Source of the DNA: Flagellimonas sediminis
GTDB lineage: Bacteria; Bacteroidota; Bacteroidia; Flavobacteriales; Flavobacteriaceae
Assembly (NCBI RefSeq): GCF_010500845.1
Contig: NZ_JAAAMI010000002.1
Span: 186,001-250,000 of the forward strand
Length of the DNA: 64,000 bases
Direction of reading: 5' to 3'
Shown: positions 51,252 to 59,908 of the stretch, piece after piece
How the letters are laid out: the number at the start of each line of letters is the position of its first letter
Position numbering within the stretch: the stretch's first letter is position 1
Made by a program: the position numbers and the translations under genes
Notes under the pieces: generated by a model
Seen by the model: only the letters and a program-made list of their open reading frames with translations
What the model was told of the DNA's origin: nothing
The model's database searches: none

Positions 51252-51395
51252 ATGGAAAACATTTACTCTGAAGAACAAAAATCCGTGAAAACGGTAAGAG
51301 CTAGCCAGAAGACTATCGATTTCTTGCTTAGCTATTCAAAATCGATTCATGTAGTTGACTACAAAAAACACCAGTTTGAAGTAACGTTAAATTAA
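51252..51395 (+). CDS. 47-residue protein downstream of the sigma factor
   Basis: The frame reads MENIYSEEQKSVKTV, then RASQKTIDFLLSYSKSIHVV and KKHQFEVTLN. It lies 73 nt after the sigma factor stop and ends 18 nt before a strong terminator. It is soluble and charged, with one amphipathic helix (about 18-32). I recall similar short flavobacterial proteins in the same position, but no function. Coding is supported by position between gene and terminator, and by codon use like its neighbours. Confidence 0.6.
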   Translation: MENIYSEEQKSVKTVRASQKTIDFLLSYSKSIHVVDYKKHQFEVTLN

Positions 51396-51413
51396 TCAAT
51401 GTTCAAACTGACG

Positions 51414-51446
51414 AAAAGAGCCGCAATTAGCGGCTCTTTTTGTTTT
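51414..51446. terminator. Intrinsic terminator, bidirectional
   Basis: AAAAGAGCCGC (51414-51424) pairs with GCGGCTCTTTT (51430-51440), followed by T runs. It serves the sigma factor/47-residue unit and overlaps the 3' end of nth, whose stop codon (51427) lies in the loop. Confidence 0.9.
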
Positions 51447-52089
51447 TATAGTATTCGTCCAACACCGTTTTTCGGCCGATGGTCTTCGTGATGATGTCCT
51501 TTTCCAAGTTCCAACCCCTAGCCGGAGAGTATTCCCGTCCGTACCAAATAATCTGTAAATGAAGTTTGTTCCAAAGTTCTTCAGGGAACAATCGTTTGGC
51601 ATCGCGTTCCGTCTGCACCACATTTTTGCCATTGCTGAAACCCCAACGGTACATCAGTCGGTGAATATGTGTATCCACAGGAAAGGCCGGGATTCCAAAT
51701 GCCTGCGATACCACAACACTTGCCGTTTTGTGGCCAACTCCGGGCAATTCTTCCAACAATTCAATTTCTTGGGGGACTTCACCGTTATATTTGTCAATCA
51801 AAATTTGGGAGAGTCCATGAATCCCCTTGGACTTCATTGGGGACAACCCTACTGGTTTGATGATTTCCCGAATCTCATCTACCGTGAGCTTGACCATATC
51901 ATATGGATTATCGGCTCTTTCAAACAAAAGAGGAGTTATCTGGTTTACTCGAACATCGGTACTTTGAGCAGACATCAACACAGCTATCAGTAGGGTATAA
52001 GGGTCTTTGTGGTCTAATGGTATGGGAATGGTCGGATAAATCTTCTCCAAAGTGTGGATTGTGAAGTCAACCTTTTCTTGTTTGGTCAT
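51427..52089 (-). CDS. nth: Endonuclease III, without the usual Fe-S cluster cysteines
   Basis: 220 residues. The HhH-GPD signature is complete: LPGVGHKTASVVV holds the catalytic lysine and FPVDTHIHRLMYR the conserved aspartate. It removes oxidised pyrimidines and cuts the DNA backbone. The C-terminus, where four cysteines (C-x6-C-x2-C-x5-C) normally bind a 4Fe-4S cluster, reads YGREYSPARGWNLEKDI and has no cysteines at all. The gene overlaps the terminator at its 3' end and is divergent from bcp, 53 nt away. Confidence 0.93.
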   Translation of the reverse strand: MTKQEKVDFTIHTLEKIYPTIPIPLDHKDPYTLLIAVLMSAQSTDVRVNQITPLLFERADNPYDMVKLTVDEIREIIKPVGLSPMKSKGIHGLSQILIDKYNGEVPQEIELLEELPGVGHKTASVVVSQAFGIPAFPVDTHIHRLMYRWGFSNGKNVVQTERDAKRLFPEELWNKLHLQIIWYGREYSPARGWNLEKDIITKTIGRKTVLDEYYKNKKSR

Positions 52090-52142
52090 ATTTGTTTAAC
52101 TTTACACTTATAACATTGAACAATAATTTCAATACAAAAGCT

Positions 52143-52598
52143 ATGAACATGTTAAAAGTAGGGGATAAAGTACCTGATTTTTCAGCAAACGACCAAGATG
52201 GCAACACAATAAATCTGAAGGATTACAAAGGTAAAGCCCTAGTGGTTTTCTTTTACCCCAAGGCAGATACCCCTGGTTGTACAGCAGAGGCATGCAACCT
52301 TCGGGACAACTATAAAGAATTAAAAAACAAAGGATTTGAACTACTTGGTGTAAGTGCCGATTCCGAAAAAAAGCAGACCAATTTTAAGAATAAATACAAC
52401 TTTCCATTTCCATTGTTGGCTGATGAAGACCATACTGTAATCAACACTTTTGGGGTGTGGGGGCCTAAAAAATTCATGGGTCGAGAATATGACGGCATCC
52501 ACCGGACCACTTTTGTCATCAACGGTGAAGGTATCGTGGAAAAGGTCATTGATAAGGTGAAAACCAAGGACCACGCAGCCCAATTGTTGGAAGATTAA
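52143..52598 (+). CDS. bcp: Thioredoxin-dependent thiol peroxidase (Bcp/PrxQ)
   Basis: 151 residues from the ATG at 52143; the frame is open to 52092, but this start matches the family (MNMLKVGDKVPDF). The motif YPKADTPGCTAEACNLRD (about 38-55) holds the peroxidatic cysteine and, five residues on, the resolving cysteine typical of alpha-type PrxQ. It reduces hydrogen peroxide and organic peroxides. A terminator starts 6 nt after the stop. Confidence 0.94.
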   Translation: MNMLKVGDKVPDFSANDQDGNTINLKDYKGKALVVFFYPKADTPGCTAEACNLRDNYKELKNKGFELLGVSADSEKKQTNFKNKYNFPFPLLADEDHTVINTFGVWGPKKFMGREYDGIHRTTFVINGEGIVEKVIDKVKTKDHAAQLLED

Positions 52599-52604
52599 AA
52601 AATT

Positions 52605-52630
52605 AAAAGCGCCATTACGGCGCTTTTTTT
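52605..52630. terminator. Intrinsic terminator after bcp (bidirectional shape)
   Basis: AAAAGCGCC (52605-52613) pairs with GGCGCTTTT (52619-52627) around loop ATTAC, then a T run. Confidence 0.88.
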
Positions 52631-54119
52631 ATTCCTTTTCTTCTAAAACTTTTCGGGTAAAGAGGTGTTTCTGTTTGATAATTTCTGCGATACCCTCCGG
52701 TAGTTCATCTTCCCACCCTTCTTCATTGTTGATGATTTTCTTGAGTACATCACGCGAGAAGATATGGAGAACATCGGGATCGTAATCTATAATATCCATC
52801 ACTTTTCCGTTATACTTGAAGAATTTGTACAACTCTTTCATCCTTGGATGAACCTTAACATTGTTGCTGGTAAGGATCTGCCCGGTATCAGGATCTTTCA
52901 TAGGGTAGAGGTATACCTTCAAATCCTTGAAGAACAACTTCCCGAAGGCTTCCAAGATCCCACCGCTTAAATGGCGATAGTATTTTTCATCGAATACGTC
53001 CACCAAGTTGTTCACGCCCATGGTAAGCCCGATTTTGGCCTTGGTGTAGTTGTTGAAGTATTCCACCAATTTGTAATATTCCTGGAACTTGGAGATCAAT
53101 ACGGTATGGCCAAGTGAGCATAACAGTTCCGCCCGGTCCATAAAGTCCTGCTCATCAATCTCCCCAGATGCTTTAAGGTTGGACAGTGTGATTTCAAAAA
53201 CCACAATGGTATTCTCAAACTCCACCGTTTGTTCCCTAATAAAAATGTCATAGGATTTTTTGAACATATCCATGTTCACCTTGGTAACAGGCCTAAAACT
53301 ACCGCGTAGCGCCAAGATGCTCTTTTTGTACAACACCGCAGCAGGAAGTAGGTTGTTCCCATCAGGACCGAACATTACGGCATCAGTCATGTCGTTCTTG
53401 ATCAACTGAAGGCTCATCAATCGGTTGTCCACTTCGGCAAAATTGGGTCCGGTGAAATTCACCATATCAATTTCCAAGGTGTCCTTGTCAATATGATCAT
53501 ATAGATATTTCAACAGTTTTTTGGGCCTATCGAATTTGAAGAAGGCACCATAGATAAGGTTTACCCCCAAAATACCCAAGGTTTCCTGTTGCAAGCGGGC
53601 CTCGTTCTGTTTAAATCGGATATGGAGCACGATTTCGTCATACTCCTTTTGGTCCGGATCCAATTGAAAACGGATTCCGACCCATCCATGTCCTTTGTAA
53701 CGTTTTGAAAAGTCTATGGTAGCAACCGTGTTGGCATAGGTAAAGAACAAATAGTTCGGATTACTTTCCCTGCCGATGCGTTCTTCTACCAAACGCATTT
53801 CATGGTCCAACATTTTCTTCAATCGGGACTGGGTCACGTACCTGCCATCCTCCTCAACGCCATAAATGGCATCACTAAAGGATTTATCATAGGCACTCAT
53901 GGCCTTCGCAATGGTCCCTGATGCACCACCGGCCCTAAAAAAATGCCTGGCTGTTTCCTGTCCCGCACCAATTTCGGCAAAGGTTCCATAGATATCAGGG
54001 TTCAGGTTGATTCTTAAGGTTTTTGCCTTTATGGACGGGATATTTTCAAAGGCATTTTCTTTGCTAGGTACAGAAGGCATATCCGGATTTTTATTGAAGA
54101 ACAAAGTTACACTCTTCAT
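52629..54119 (-). CDS. Large conserved cytoplasmic protein of unknown function
   Basis: 496 residues, soluble, no signal peptide or membrane span. Near the start, LNPDIYGTFAEIGAGQETAR and FFRAGGASGTIAKAMSAYDK are striking Gly/Ala-rich segments, and LHIRFKQNEARLQQETLGI is a helical stretch. The length and conservation suggest an important protein, but I know no domain; flavobacterial homologues often carry misleading names. It may bind nucleotide or a lipid, which I cannot show. It is divergent from the MBL hydrolase gene. Confidence 0.6.
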   Translation of the reverse strand: MKSVTLFFNKNPDMPSVPSKENAFENIPSIKAKTLRINLNPDIYGTFAEIGAGQETARHFFRAGGASGTIAKAMSAYDKSFSDAIYGVEEDGRYVTQSRLKKMLDHEMRLVEERIGRESNPNYLFFTYANTVATIDFSKRYKGHGWVGIRFQLDPDQKEYDEIVLHIRFKQNEARLQQETLGILGVNLIYGAFFKFDRPKKLLKYLYDHIDKDTLEIDMVNFTGPNFAEVDNRLMSLQLIKNDMTDAVMFGPDGNNLLPAAVLYKKSILALRGSFRPVTKVNMDMFKKSYDIFIREQTVEFENTIVVFEITLSNLKASGEIDEQDFMDRAELLCSLGHTVLISKFQEYYKLVEYFNNYTKAKIGLTMGVNNLVDVFDEKYYRHLSGGILEAFGKLFFKDLKVYLYPMKDPDTGQILTSNNVKVHPRMKELYKFFKYNGKVMDIIDYDPDVLHIFSRDVLKKIINNEEGWEDELPEGIAEIIKQKHLFTRKVLEEKE

Positions 54120-54143
54120 TCAATCTATTAAATAAATAAGTTA

Positions 54144-54151
54144 TAATTTTG
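54144..54151 (+). promoter_or_regulatory. -7 box (TAATTTTG) of the MBL hydrolase gene
   Basis: Exact TAnnTTTG. An in-frame TTG at 54149 overlaps it, so the ORF must start later (54158 or 54170). Confidence 0.6.
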
Positions 54152-54169
54152 GATTTAATGGATGACAGG

Positions 54170-54934
54170 ATGACCATTACTTTTTTAGGGACGGGAACCT
54201 CGCAGGGAATACCTGTAATTGGAAGCGATCATCCGGTATGCCTCAGTAAGGACCCCAAGGATAAAAGGCTTCGGGTCTCTGTTTTGGTCTCTTGGGACGA
54301 TTATAATTTTGTGGTGGACTGCGGTCCTGATTTCAGACAGCAGATGTTGTTGCATCCCATTGAAAAATTGGATGGTATCCTCTTCACCCATGAACATGCC
54401 GATCATACGGCCGGTATCGATGACATCAGACCTTTTTTCTTTCGGCAAGGCGATATTCCGATTTATGCACACCAACGGGTCATCAATTCCCTAAAAAGGC
54501 GTTTCGATTATATTTTTGCCGATGAAAATCGATATCCTGGAGCCCCGGCCGTACAGGTGTTTGAAGTGACCAAGGATAAACCGATTTCGCTGGGAGGATT
54601 GAATGTTATCCCTATTGAAGCCTATCACAACCGGTTACAGGTATTTGGATATCGCTTTGGGGAATTTGTCTACCTCACCGATATCAAAAGGGTGGAGGAA
54701 GAAGAAATCAAAAAAATAAAAGGTGCTAAGGTGTTAGTGGTGAACGCATTGCGTGAAGAACCCCATCATTCCCACTTTAATTTGGAAGAAGCACTTGAGT
54801 TTGCCGCAATAGCAGGTGCAGATAAGACCTACTTTACCCATATCAGTCATTTATTGGGATTCCATGAAGAAGTGGAAAAACGGTTGCCCTCCAATGTTCA
54901 TTTAGCATACGATAACCTACAATTGAAAATTTAA
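54170..54934 (+). CDS. MBL-fold metallo-hydrolase (PhnP/RNase Z-like)
   Basis: 254 residues starting at the ATG at 54170 (54158 is an alternative). MTITFLGTGTSQGIPVIGS is the family opening, and FTHEHADHTAGIDDI (about 74-88) holds the canonical HxHxDH metal motif; later ligands lie in HSHFN and FTHISH. Relatives include PhnP phosphodiesterases and RNase Z-like enzymes; the family is clear, the substrate is not. The hypothetical gene at 54939 follows after 4 nt. Confidence 0.88.
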   Translation: MTITFLGTGTSQGIPVIGSDHPVCLSKDPKDKRLRVSVLVSWDDYNFVVDCGPDFRQQMLLHPIEKLDGILFTHEHADHTAGIDDIRPFFFRQGDIPIYAHQRVINSLKRRFDYIFADENRYPGAPAVQVFEVTKDKPISLGGLNVIPIEAYHNRLQVFGYRFGEFVYLTDIKRVEEEEIKKIKGAKVLVVNALREEPHHSHFNLEEALEFAAIAGADKTYFTHISHLLGFHEEVEKRLPSNVHLAYDNLQLKI

Positions 54935-54938
54935 TTAC

Positions 54939-55433
54939 ATGAAAAGCAGAATTTTTCTATATCTATTTTTATTTACGGCCCTTTTGGTATTGTTCCAATA
55001 TGTGACTGCCAGAAATATGCAAAAAGCACTCAATTCCGATGTTTCCAGATTGCAGGAACAAACGGAAAAAATGGAGGATTCCATTAAAACACTCAACCTA
55101 AAAGTGTTGGACATGCAATACTTTACATTGGAGAACAACGATGATGCCTTGGCGTACTATGACCACCTCAATTTGGAAAATCCTTCCCGCTACATTGAGG
55201 ATAAATTACTGGAAACCAATGAAAGGAAAGGCGATAATCCCTTGATTCCGTATGAGGGTATGGAAAGTGATTTCAAAATCAACAAGATCAAAGTCTTAAA
55301 TCATAAATGGATCTTGGCCGACTTTTCTGATGGAAAATACTGGGGTGAACTGCTCATCAAATATGAACTGAAAGATGACTTGAGCGTGGATTTCACCATG
55401 TTGGACCATCTACTTTATACTAGGAGTAACTAA
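54939..55433 (+). CDS. Membrane-anchored coiled-coil protein of unknown function
   Basis: 164 residues: one N-terminal transmembrane helix (about 4-24, LYLFLFTALLVLFQYVTA), a coiled coil (about 28-60, SRLQEQTEKMEDSIKTLNLKV) and a soluble alpha/beta domain (about 64-164). The closing part, DGKYWGELLIKYELKDD, gives no motif. It starts 4 nt after the MBL gene, so both are one transcript. The architecture suits a periplasmic protein tethered to the inner membrane. Confidence 0.7.
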   Translation: MKSRIFLYLFLFTALLVLFQYVTARNMQKALNSDVSRLQEQTEKMEDSIKTLNLKVLDMQYFTLENNDDALAYYDHLNLENPSRYIEDKLLETNERKGDNPLIPYEGMESDFKINKIKVLNHKWILADFSDGKYWGELLIKYELKDDLSVDFTMLDHLLYTRSN

Positions 55434-55441
55434 TCCCGTAC

Positions 55442-55710
55442 TTGTCATTCTGAGCATGGCGAATAATCCCGAACCATACTCTTATGTCATTCTGAACAAA
55501 GTGAAGAATCTATTCAGTTTTAAGGCTAGTTGAGATTCTTCAAGGACCGTTGGCCTTTCAGAATGACAATTGGAACCAGGTTATTACAAGGATGTAAAAC
55601 GGAGAATCAGAAACATCTCCGAACATCATTCTGAGTGAAACGAAGAATCTAGTCAGTGTTAAGGCTAGTTGAGATTCTTCAAGGACCTTTGGCCCTTTTC
55701 AGAATGACAG
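55442..55710. repeat. Tandem palindromic intergenic repeats (TGTCATTCTGA ... TCAGAATGACA)
   Basis: A 293-nt gap without genes holds two copies of an 84-86 nt element (55485-55568 and 55624-55709), each starting TGTCATTCTGA (CATCATTCTGA in copy 2) and ending TCAGAATGACA. Both contain GAAGAATCT and its inverted partner AGATTCTTC, and a shared core AAGGCTAGTTGAGATTCTTC. A third, partial start (TTGTCATTCTGAGC) lies at 55442. The form is that of a non-coding REP-like or miniature element. Confidence 0.8.
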
Positions 55711-55726
55711 CTTGCTGTAATCAAAA

Positions 55727-56386
55727 TCAAATGTGGTTTTCCAGCCACTTTTTGAAGGAATAAAAGTTTTGTTGGGAAACCCCATGGCCAATGGGAAACT
55801 CCTCAAAAGTGTGGTCTATTCCCAATTTCTTCAATAATTCGCGGGCCTGTTGCGCCCACTCCAAGGGTATGACCTGATCCACTTGCCCGTGCGAGGCATA
55901 GATGTGGAGGTTGCTATGGTCCTTTTCAGTATAATCAGTCGTCAAAATTCTTTCATTGATATAACCGCTCAGGGCCACCACATTTTTAATCTTTTCCGGA
56001 TAGGAAAGGGCCACGGCGTAACTTAAAATGGTCCCTTGGCTAAAGCCCAAAAGCGTGATGTTCTTTTCATCAAGATTATAGGCTTTAATGGCCCCATCGA
56101 TGAAAGTCACAATCTTTTCACGGGATGCTTTGGCTTGTTCGTCATCACTCCATTTTCCGTATTCCGCATCAAAATTAATGGCATACCAAGCATGGCCAAA
56201 AGGTTCTAGATTATAGGGAGCCTTTACGGACAAGACCATTAATTCACTGGGCAGCTCGGGAGCAAAAGAAAATAGGTCTTCCTCATTGCTGCCATAGCCA
56301 TGGAACAGGAAAATAGCCGGTTTCTTATCTGATATTAATGATGAGGGACGCAGTAGATAGTCCAAAGATAGTGGGATGGGGGACAT
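55727..56386 (-). CDS. Alpha/beta-hydrolase, carboxylesterase/phospholipase family
   Basis: 219 residues. FLFHGYGSNEEDLFSFAPEL (about 26-45) is the oxyanion-hole strand; Ser is in LLGFSQGTILSYAV (about 117), Asp probably in HGQVDQVIPL and His in PIGHGVSQQNF. Length and order match the phospholipase/carboxylesterase family (acyl thioesterase-like). It is the last gene of a reverse-strand operon with the BatA protein, the dihydroorotase homologue and a small membrane protein. Confidence 0.88.
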   Translation of the reverse strand: MSPIPLSLDYLLRPSSLISDKKPAIFLFHGYGSNEEDLFSFAPELPSELMVLSVKAPYNLEPFGHAWYAINFDAEYGKWSDDEQAKASREKIVTFIDGAIKAYNLDEKNITLLGFSQGTILSYAVALSYPEKIKNVVALSGYINERILTTDYTEKDHSNLHIYASHGQVDQVIPLEWAQQARELLKKLGIDHTFEEFPIGHGVSQQNFYSFKKWLENHI

Positions 56387-56395
56387 GCTATAATT

Positions 56396-56719
56396 TTAAG
56401 GAATGAAGGTAAACCATTTTTGAAAATATTCACCCAAAACTGGCAAGGGCTTCATCTGATCGTTCAGCACCTGCAAAAACCCAAAAATCCACAGTACAAA
56501 ATAGAAAATATAAATGGGTATAGCCAGGTAGACCATTCCTGAATAGGTAAGCAAAATCGCCAAGGCATGAAAAAGTACGTGTATGCCAAAAGCCTGTCTG
56601 GTATGAAACCGTGCAAAGGCATTCTTGGGTTCCATATTCATGGTAATGGCTATTAAACAGCCTACAATGGTAATGTACGCCACTATGGACGTCGTCTTTC
56701 CGGGATTTGTTTTACTCAT
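56396..56719 (-). CDS. DUF4870-like small membrane protein
   Basis: 107 residues with three membrane segments (about 11-28, 48-66, 68-87) and an ARFHTRQAFGIHVLFH stretch between the first two. This fits the DUF4870 / Tic20-like group of small membrane proteins. It starts within the stop of the dihydroorotase homologue (ATGA overlap, 56716-56719) and ends 9 nt before the esterase gene. Function unknown. Confidence 0.75.
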   Translation of the reverse strand: MSKTNPGKTTSIVAYITIVGCLIAITMNMEPKNAFARFHTRQAFGIHVLFHALAILLTYSGMVYLAIPIYIFYFVLWIFGFLQVLNDQMKPLPVLGEYFQKWFTFIP

Positions 56720-57972
56720 TTCAAGATGCTTTGGTTGTTGTGGATGACACCGATGGTTTTTCCCTTTAGGGAAGAACCCAAAAACATACTGTTCTTGGAG
56801 GTAGAGAGTATGTCCTCCAATCCAAAGGTATAGTCTTCATCAGGATTAAAAAGAGTAAGACAGGCTTTGGCTCCTTCTTTAAAGATCGGTTCTTCCAGTC
56901 CAAAACGGGAGCGACCTTTGGTTAACATACTTATGGTTTCGTCAAGACCGAAAATGGTATTCAGACAACCAAAGGCAGATTCCAAGCCAATGGAGCCATC
57001 CATGGCATTGTCGAACTCCACCCTTTTATGCTCAATGTCCACAGGAATATGGTCCGAAGTCACAAAATCGATGGTGCCGTCACTTACTCCTTTGATCAAG
57101 GCTTTGCAATCCGATTTTTCACGAAGGGGAGGTGACACTTTGTAGTGGGTATCAAATCCCTGAAGTGTTTCATCGGAAAGAAAAAGATTGTGAATGGCCA
57201 CACTACAGCTTACATCCAACCCTTTCTTTTTGGCATTGGCAATCAGTTTTACAGACCCCGCCGTGGAAATGGTAGGGATATGCAGCTTTCCCCCAGTGTA
57301 TTCCAGAACAAAAAGATCTCTGGCCACTTGCAGTTCTTCTGCCAAAGCGGGAATCCCTTTCATCCCCAGAATGGTTGAAATTTTTCCTTCGTGGGCCACT
57401 CCGGTCCCTTTAATGTTGCCATCCTGTGGGAAGGAAAAAATCAATCCTCCAAAATTTTGGGCGTACAACAGGGCTATTTTCAAAAGATTGGGATTGGCCA
57501 CTTGTTTCTTAAAGTCGTAAAAAGCCACGGCTCCTGCATTTTTCATATCGAAAAGCTCTGCAAGGTCCTTCCCGTCCGAATTTTTGGTCAAAGTTCCCAT
57601 GGGATGGATCACCGTTGCCTTGTTAATCCCTCTTTCCTTTAAGAATACCACATCGGAACTGGTATCAGGTACCGGATGGGTGCTGGGATACAGAAGGATA
57701 TCCGTAAAACCACTTTTTCCCGCGACCATGAGACCGTTTGAAATTGTTTCCCGCTCTTCATAACCAGGCTCCCCAAAACTCACTCCGGAATCGAACCAAC
57801 CCAAGGAAACATGGAGGTTTTTATGGCCCACAACCTTGGCATTGACAGGGCCTTCCACAGAGGTTCCAATCTTTTCAATGATTCCATTTTTAATCAGGAT
57901 GTCCCTTTTTTTTAGGTGAAGTTCCTTGTTATCTGGGCATACAATTTTTGCAGACTTCAGCAGAATGTTCAT
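56716..57972 (-). CDS. Dihydroorotase homologue lacking key metal ligands (PyrX-like)
   Basis: 418 residues of the cyclic-amidohydrolase fold. The ligand strand that reads DxHxHxREPG in active dihydroorotases reads WFDSGVSFGEPG, so both histidines of HxH are gone, and the HxxHxST strand reads HIPTIST. The TSDHIPVD segment and the SPPLREKSDCKALI active-site loop are kept. Similar forms occur across Bacteroidota. It may be an inactive partner of aspartate transcarbamoylase or another amidohydrolase, rather than the working pyrC. It overlaps the BatA gene (57969-57972) and the small membrane gene by 4 nt, so translation is coupled. Confidence 0.78.
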   Translation of the reverse strand: MNILLKSAKIVCPDNKELHLKKRDILIKNGIIEKIGTSVEGPVNAKVVGHKNLHVSLGWFDSGVSFGEPGYEERETISNGLMVAGKSGFTDILLYPSTHPVPDTSSDVVFLKERGINKATVIHPMGTLTKNSDGKDLAELFDMKNAGAVAFYDFKKQVANPNLLKIALLYAQNFGGLIFSFPQDGNIKGTGVAHEGKISTILGMKGIPALAEELQVARDLFVLEYTGGKLHIPTISTAGSVKLIANAKKKGLDVSCSVAIHNLFLSDETLQGFDTHYKVSPPLREKSDCKALIKGVSDGTIDFVTSDHIPVDIEHKRVEFDNAMDGSIGLESAFGCLNTIFGLDETISMLTKGRSRFGLEEPIFKEGAKACLTLFNPDEDYTFGLEDILSTSKNSMFLGSSLKGKTIGVIHNNQSILK

Positions 57973-59891
57973 GTAACGAATTTTTGAATGATAACCTCAA
58001 TGAGCGCCAGAAGCAACGCTAAAATAACAAACCATTTCCAATATGCCGTAATGTTATTGTCCTGTTCAAATTGCTCAAACACTGATGTTACGGAGTCTTG
58101 CATATTGGCTTGGGAAAAATTTTCCAAATCAAGATAATTGAGTCGGCTCTCAGATCTAGGGTAATTAAAACTAATATTTTGCAAGGCATTCCCATTTTGA
58201 GAAATGGTATAAATGCCGTCCTCTGTCGGGTTTTGGTCAAAAGAAAGCCTTACCCGGTTGGGAAACGTTTGCTGAAGCGGAATAAATTCATACCCTTCCT
58301 TAGCAACAGATAAAATATCATCACTTCCCAAACGGGTCGCCACATCTATGGCACTCGGAACTCCTAAGGTGTGATAGAGTTCAGGGGCCTTCAAGCTCGA
58401 AATTGCCATATTGTAAAAGGTGGGCACGATCAATGGGGAATTCTTAAAATTGGAATTTTCCAGTTCCAAGGGCGTCGAAAAAATGTAAAGTCCATCCGTC
58501 CCCGATAAAAATGCATCACCACCTTCCAAAGCTAGTATGTTGGGCAAAGTGCTCTGAACTTTAAAATATTCCTTTACCGAAGGATATTGAAAATTAGTTA
58601 CTTGCTTTTCGAAAACATTCCTGTAAAGCGGATGATCAAAAGCAATGGTAGTCAGTTTGGTATTTAATGATACTTTTTCAGTAAAACGAATGTTGGAAAG
58701 GCTGGATAGAAAAGAATTATAGGAAGCCAAATCACTACTGATGGAAGGAATTACGATTAAAGTACCGCCATTATTTTTAAAGGTGCGCAAAACATTTTGA
58801 AGACTATTGGGGATGGCCTTTAAATTATCCAGTATTACGACATTTTGATCATCAAATTTACTGTAATCCAATTGATTAAGCTTGAAACTTTGAAGGTGAA
58901 ATTCGTCCTCCGTGAAAAGTCGACCCAAATAATCGTTGTCCGATTCACTGATGGCCAACACCTTGATTTTTTCTGTTTGGTTGATGTTGAAATAAAAGGT
59001 ATTGTCATAGGCCAAACCGTTGTCGACAAGTGTTAAACGACCATTGATTTTTTCATTTCCCGGTATGGAAAATTCTACTCTGGCCTTGGCATTTTCACCA
59101 AATTTAGCAGCGGTTTTGGCAATCAGATTTTCATCATTGTACAACGATAGCGGCAAGGCTTCCTCTGGGTTACCTCCCGACAAAAGCACCGTAAGCTTGG
59201 CTTGGTCCGCAAATCGGTCACTGAGTAAAACGGAATCCATAGCAACATTGCGCACTTCCCTAGGTCTTAAGGAAACAAAATAGGGGCGCAGTGCACTATC
59301 CAATGGTTGGGTCCTAGTAACCATTCTATCCTGAAAATCGGAAATGACCATCAAGTTTTTAACGGAATTGTCTGATTTGGAAAATAAACTATTTGCCTTG
59401 AGTGTTATTTCCTCAAGGTTCAACTGCTTGTAAGTATAGGGTAATGACAGTAGGTTGTTTTGGATATCCTTTATTTGAATATCTGTAAACGTTTGTGTAT
59501 TGGTAAAAAGACTGAAAACCGATTCAGGGTCAATATTCTTAATAAGATCCTGAATGGCTTTTTCAAATAGCGCCAGTCCATTGTCCTTGGCCTGCATGCT
59601 GAAGGAATCATCCAAATAGATTACGGTTTCTTTTTGTTGCAAGGCCGTTCCCGAGGAAGCAAACGGTTGGGCAAAGGCCACGATCAGAGCAACCAGCAGC
59701 AACAATCTTGTAAAAAGCAACAACCATTTCTTAAAAGAATTGCTTTTGCGAGACTCCGAAACTACTTTTTGTAGCATGGCCACATTGGTAAAAGGAGTGT
59801 TTTGGAATCTTCGTAACTGAAAAAGATGGATGAATAGCGGAATGATCAGAAGAAAAAGGGCCCAAAGAATTTCTGGATGTTTAAACTGCAT
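57969..59891 (-). CDS. BatA-domain / von Willebrand factor A protein
   Basis: 640 residues from the ATG at 59891; a longer frame to 59921 is unlikely because this start gives the BatA opening MQFKHPEILWALFLLIIPLF. Two N-terminal helices are followed by a vWA-like domain with a MIDAS motif in YLDDSFSMQAKDNG (about 92-105), a large beta-rich region and a C-terminal helix (WKWFVILALLLALIEVIIQ). Family members help outer-membrane or aerotolerance processes. It has a perfect promoter 17-50 nt upstream and is the first gene of the operon. Confidence 0.87.
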   Translation of the reverse strand: MQFKHPEILWALFLLIIPLFIHLFQLRRFQNTPFTNVAMLQKVVSESRKSNSFKKWLLLFTRLLLLVALIVAFAQPFASSGTALQQKETVIYLDDSFSMQAKDNGLALFEKAIQDLIKNIDPESVFSLFTNTQTFTDIQIKDIQNNLLSLPYTYKQLNLEEITLKANSLFSKSDNSVKNLMVISDFQDRMVTRTQPLDSALRPYFVSLRPREVRNVAMDSVLLSDRFADQAKLTVLLSGGNPEEALPLSLYNDENLIAKTAAKFGENAKARVEFSIPGNEKINGRLTLVDNGLAYDNTFYFNINQTEKIKVLAISESDNDYLGRLFTEDEFHLQSFKLNQLDYSKFDDQNVVILDNLKAIPNSLQNVLRTFKNNGGTLIVIPSISSDLASYNSFLSSLSNIRFTEKVSLNTKLTTIAFDHPLYRNVFEKQVTNFQYPSVKEYFKVQSTLPNILALEGGDAFLSGTDGLYIFSTPLELENSNFKNSPLIVPTFYNMAISSLKAPELYHTLGVPSAIDVATRLGSDDILSVAKEGYEFIPLQQTFPNRVRLSFDQNPTEDGIYTISQNGNALQNISFNYPRSESRLNYLDLENFSQANMQDSVTSVFEQFEQDNNITAYWKWFVILALLLALIEVIIQKFVT

Positions 59892-59908
59892 TCCCGACTT
59901 AGATTGAA

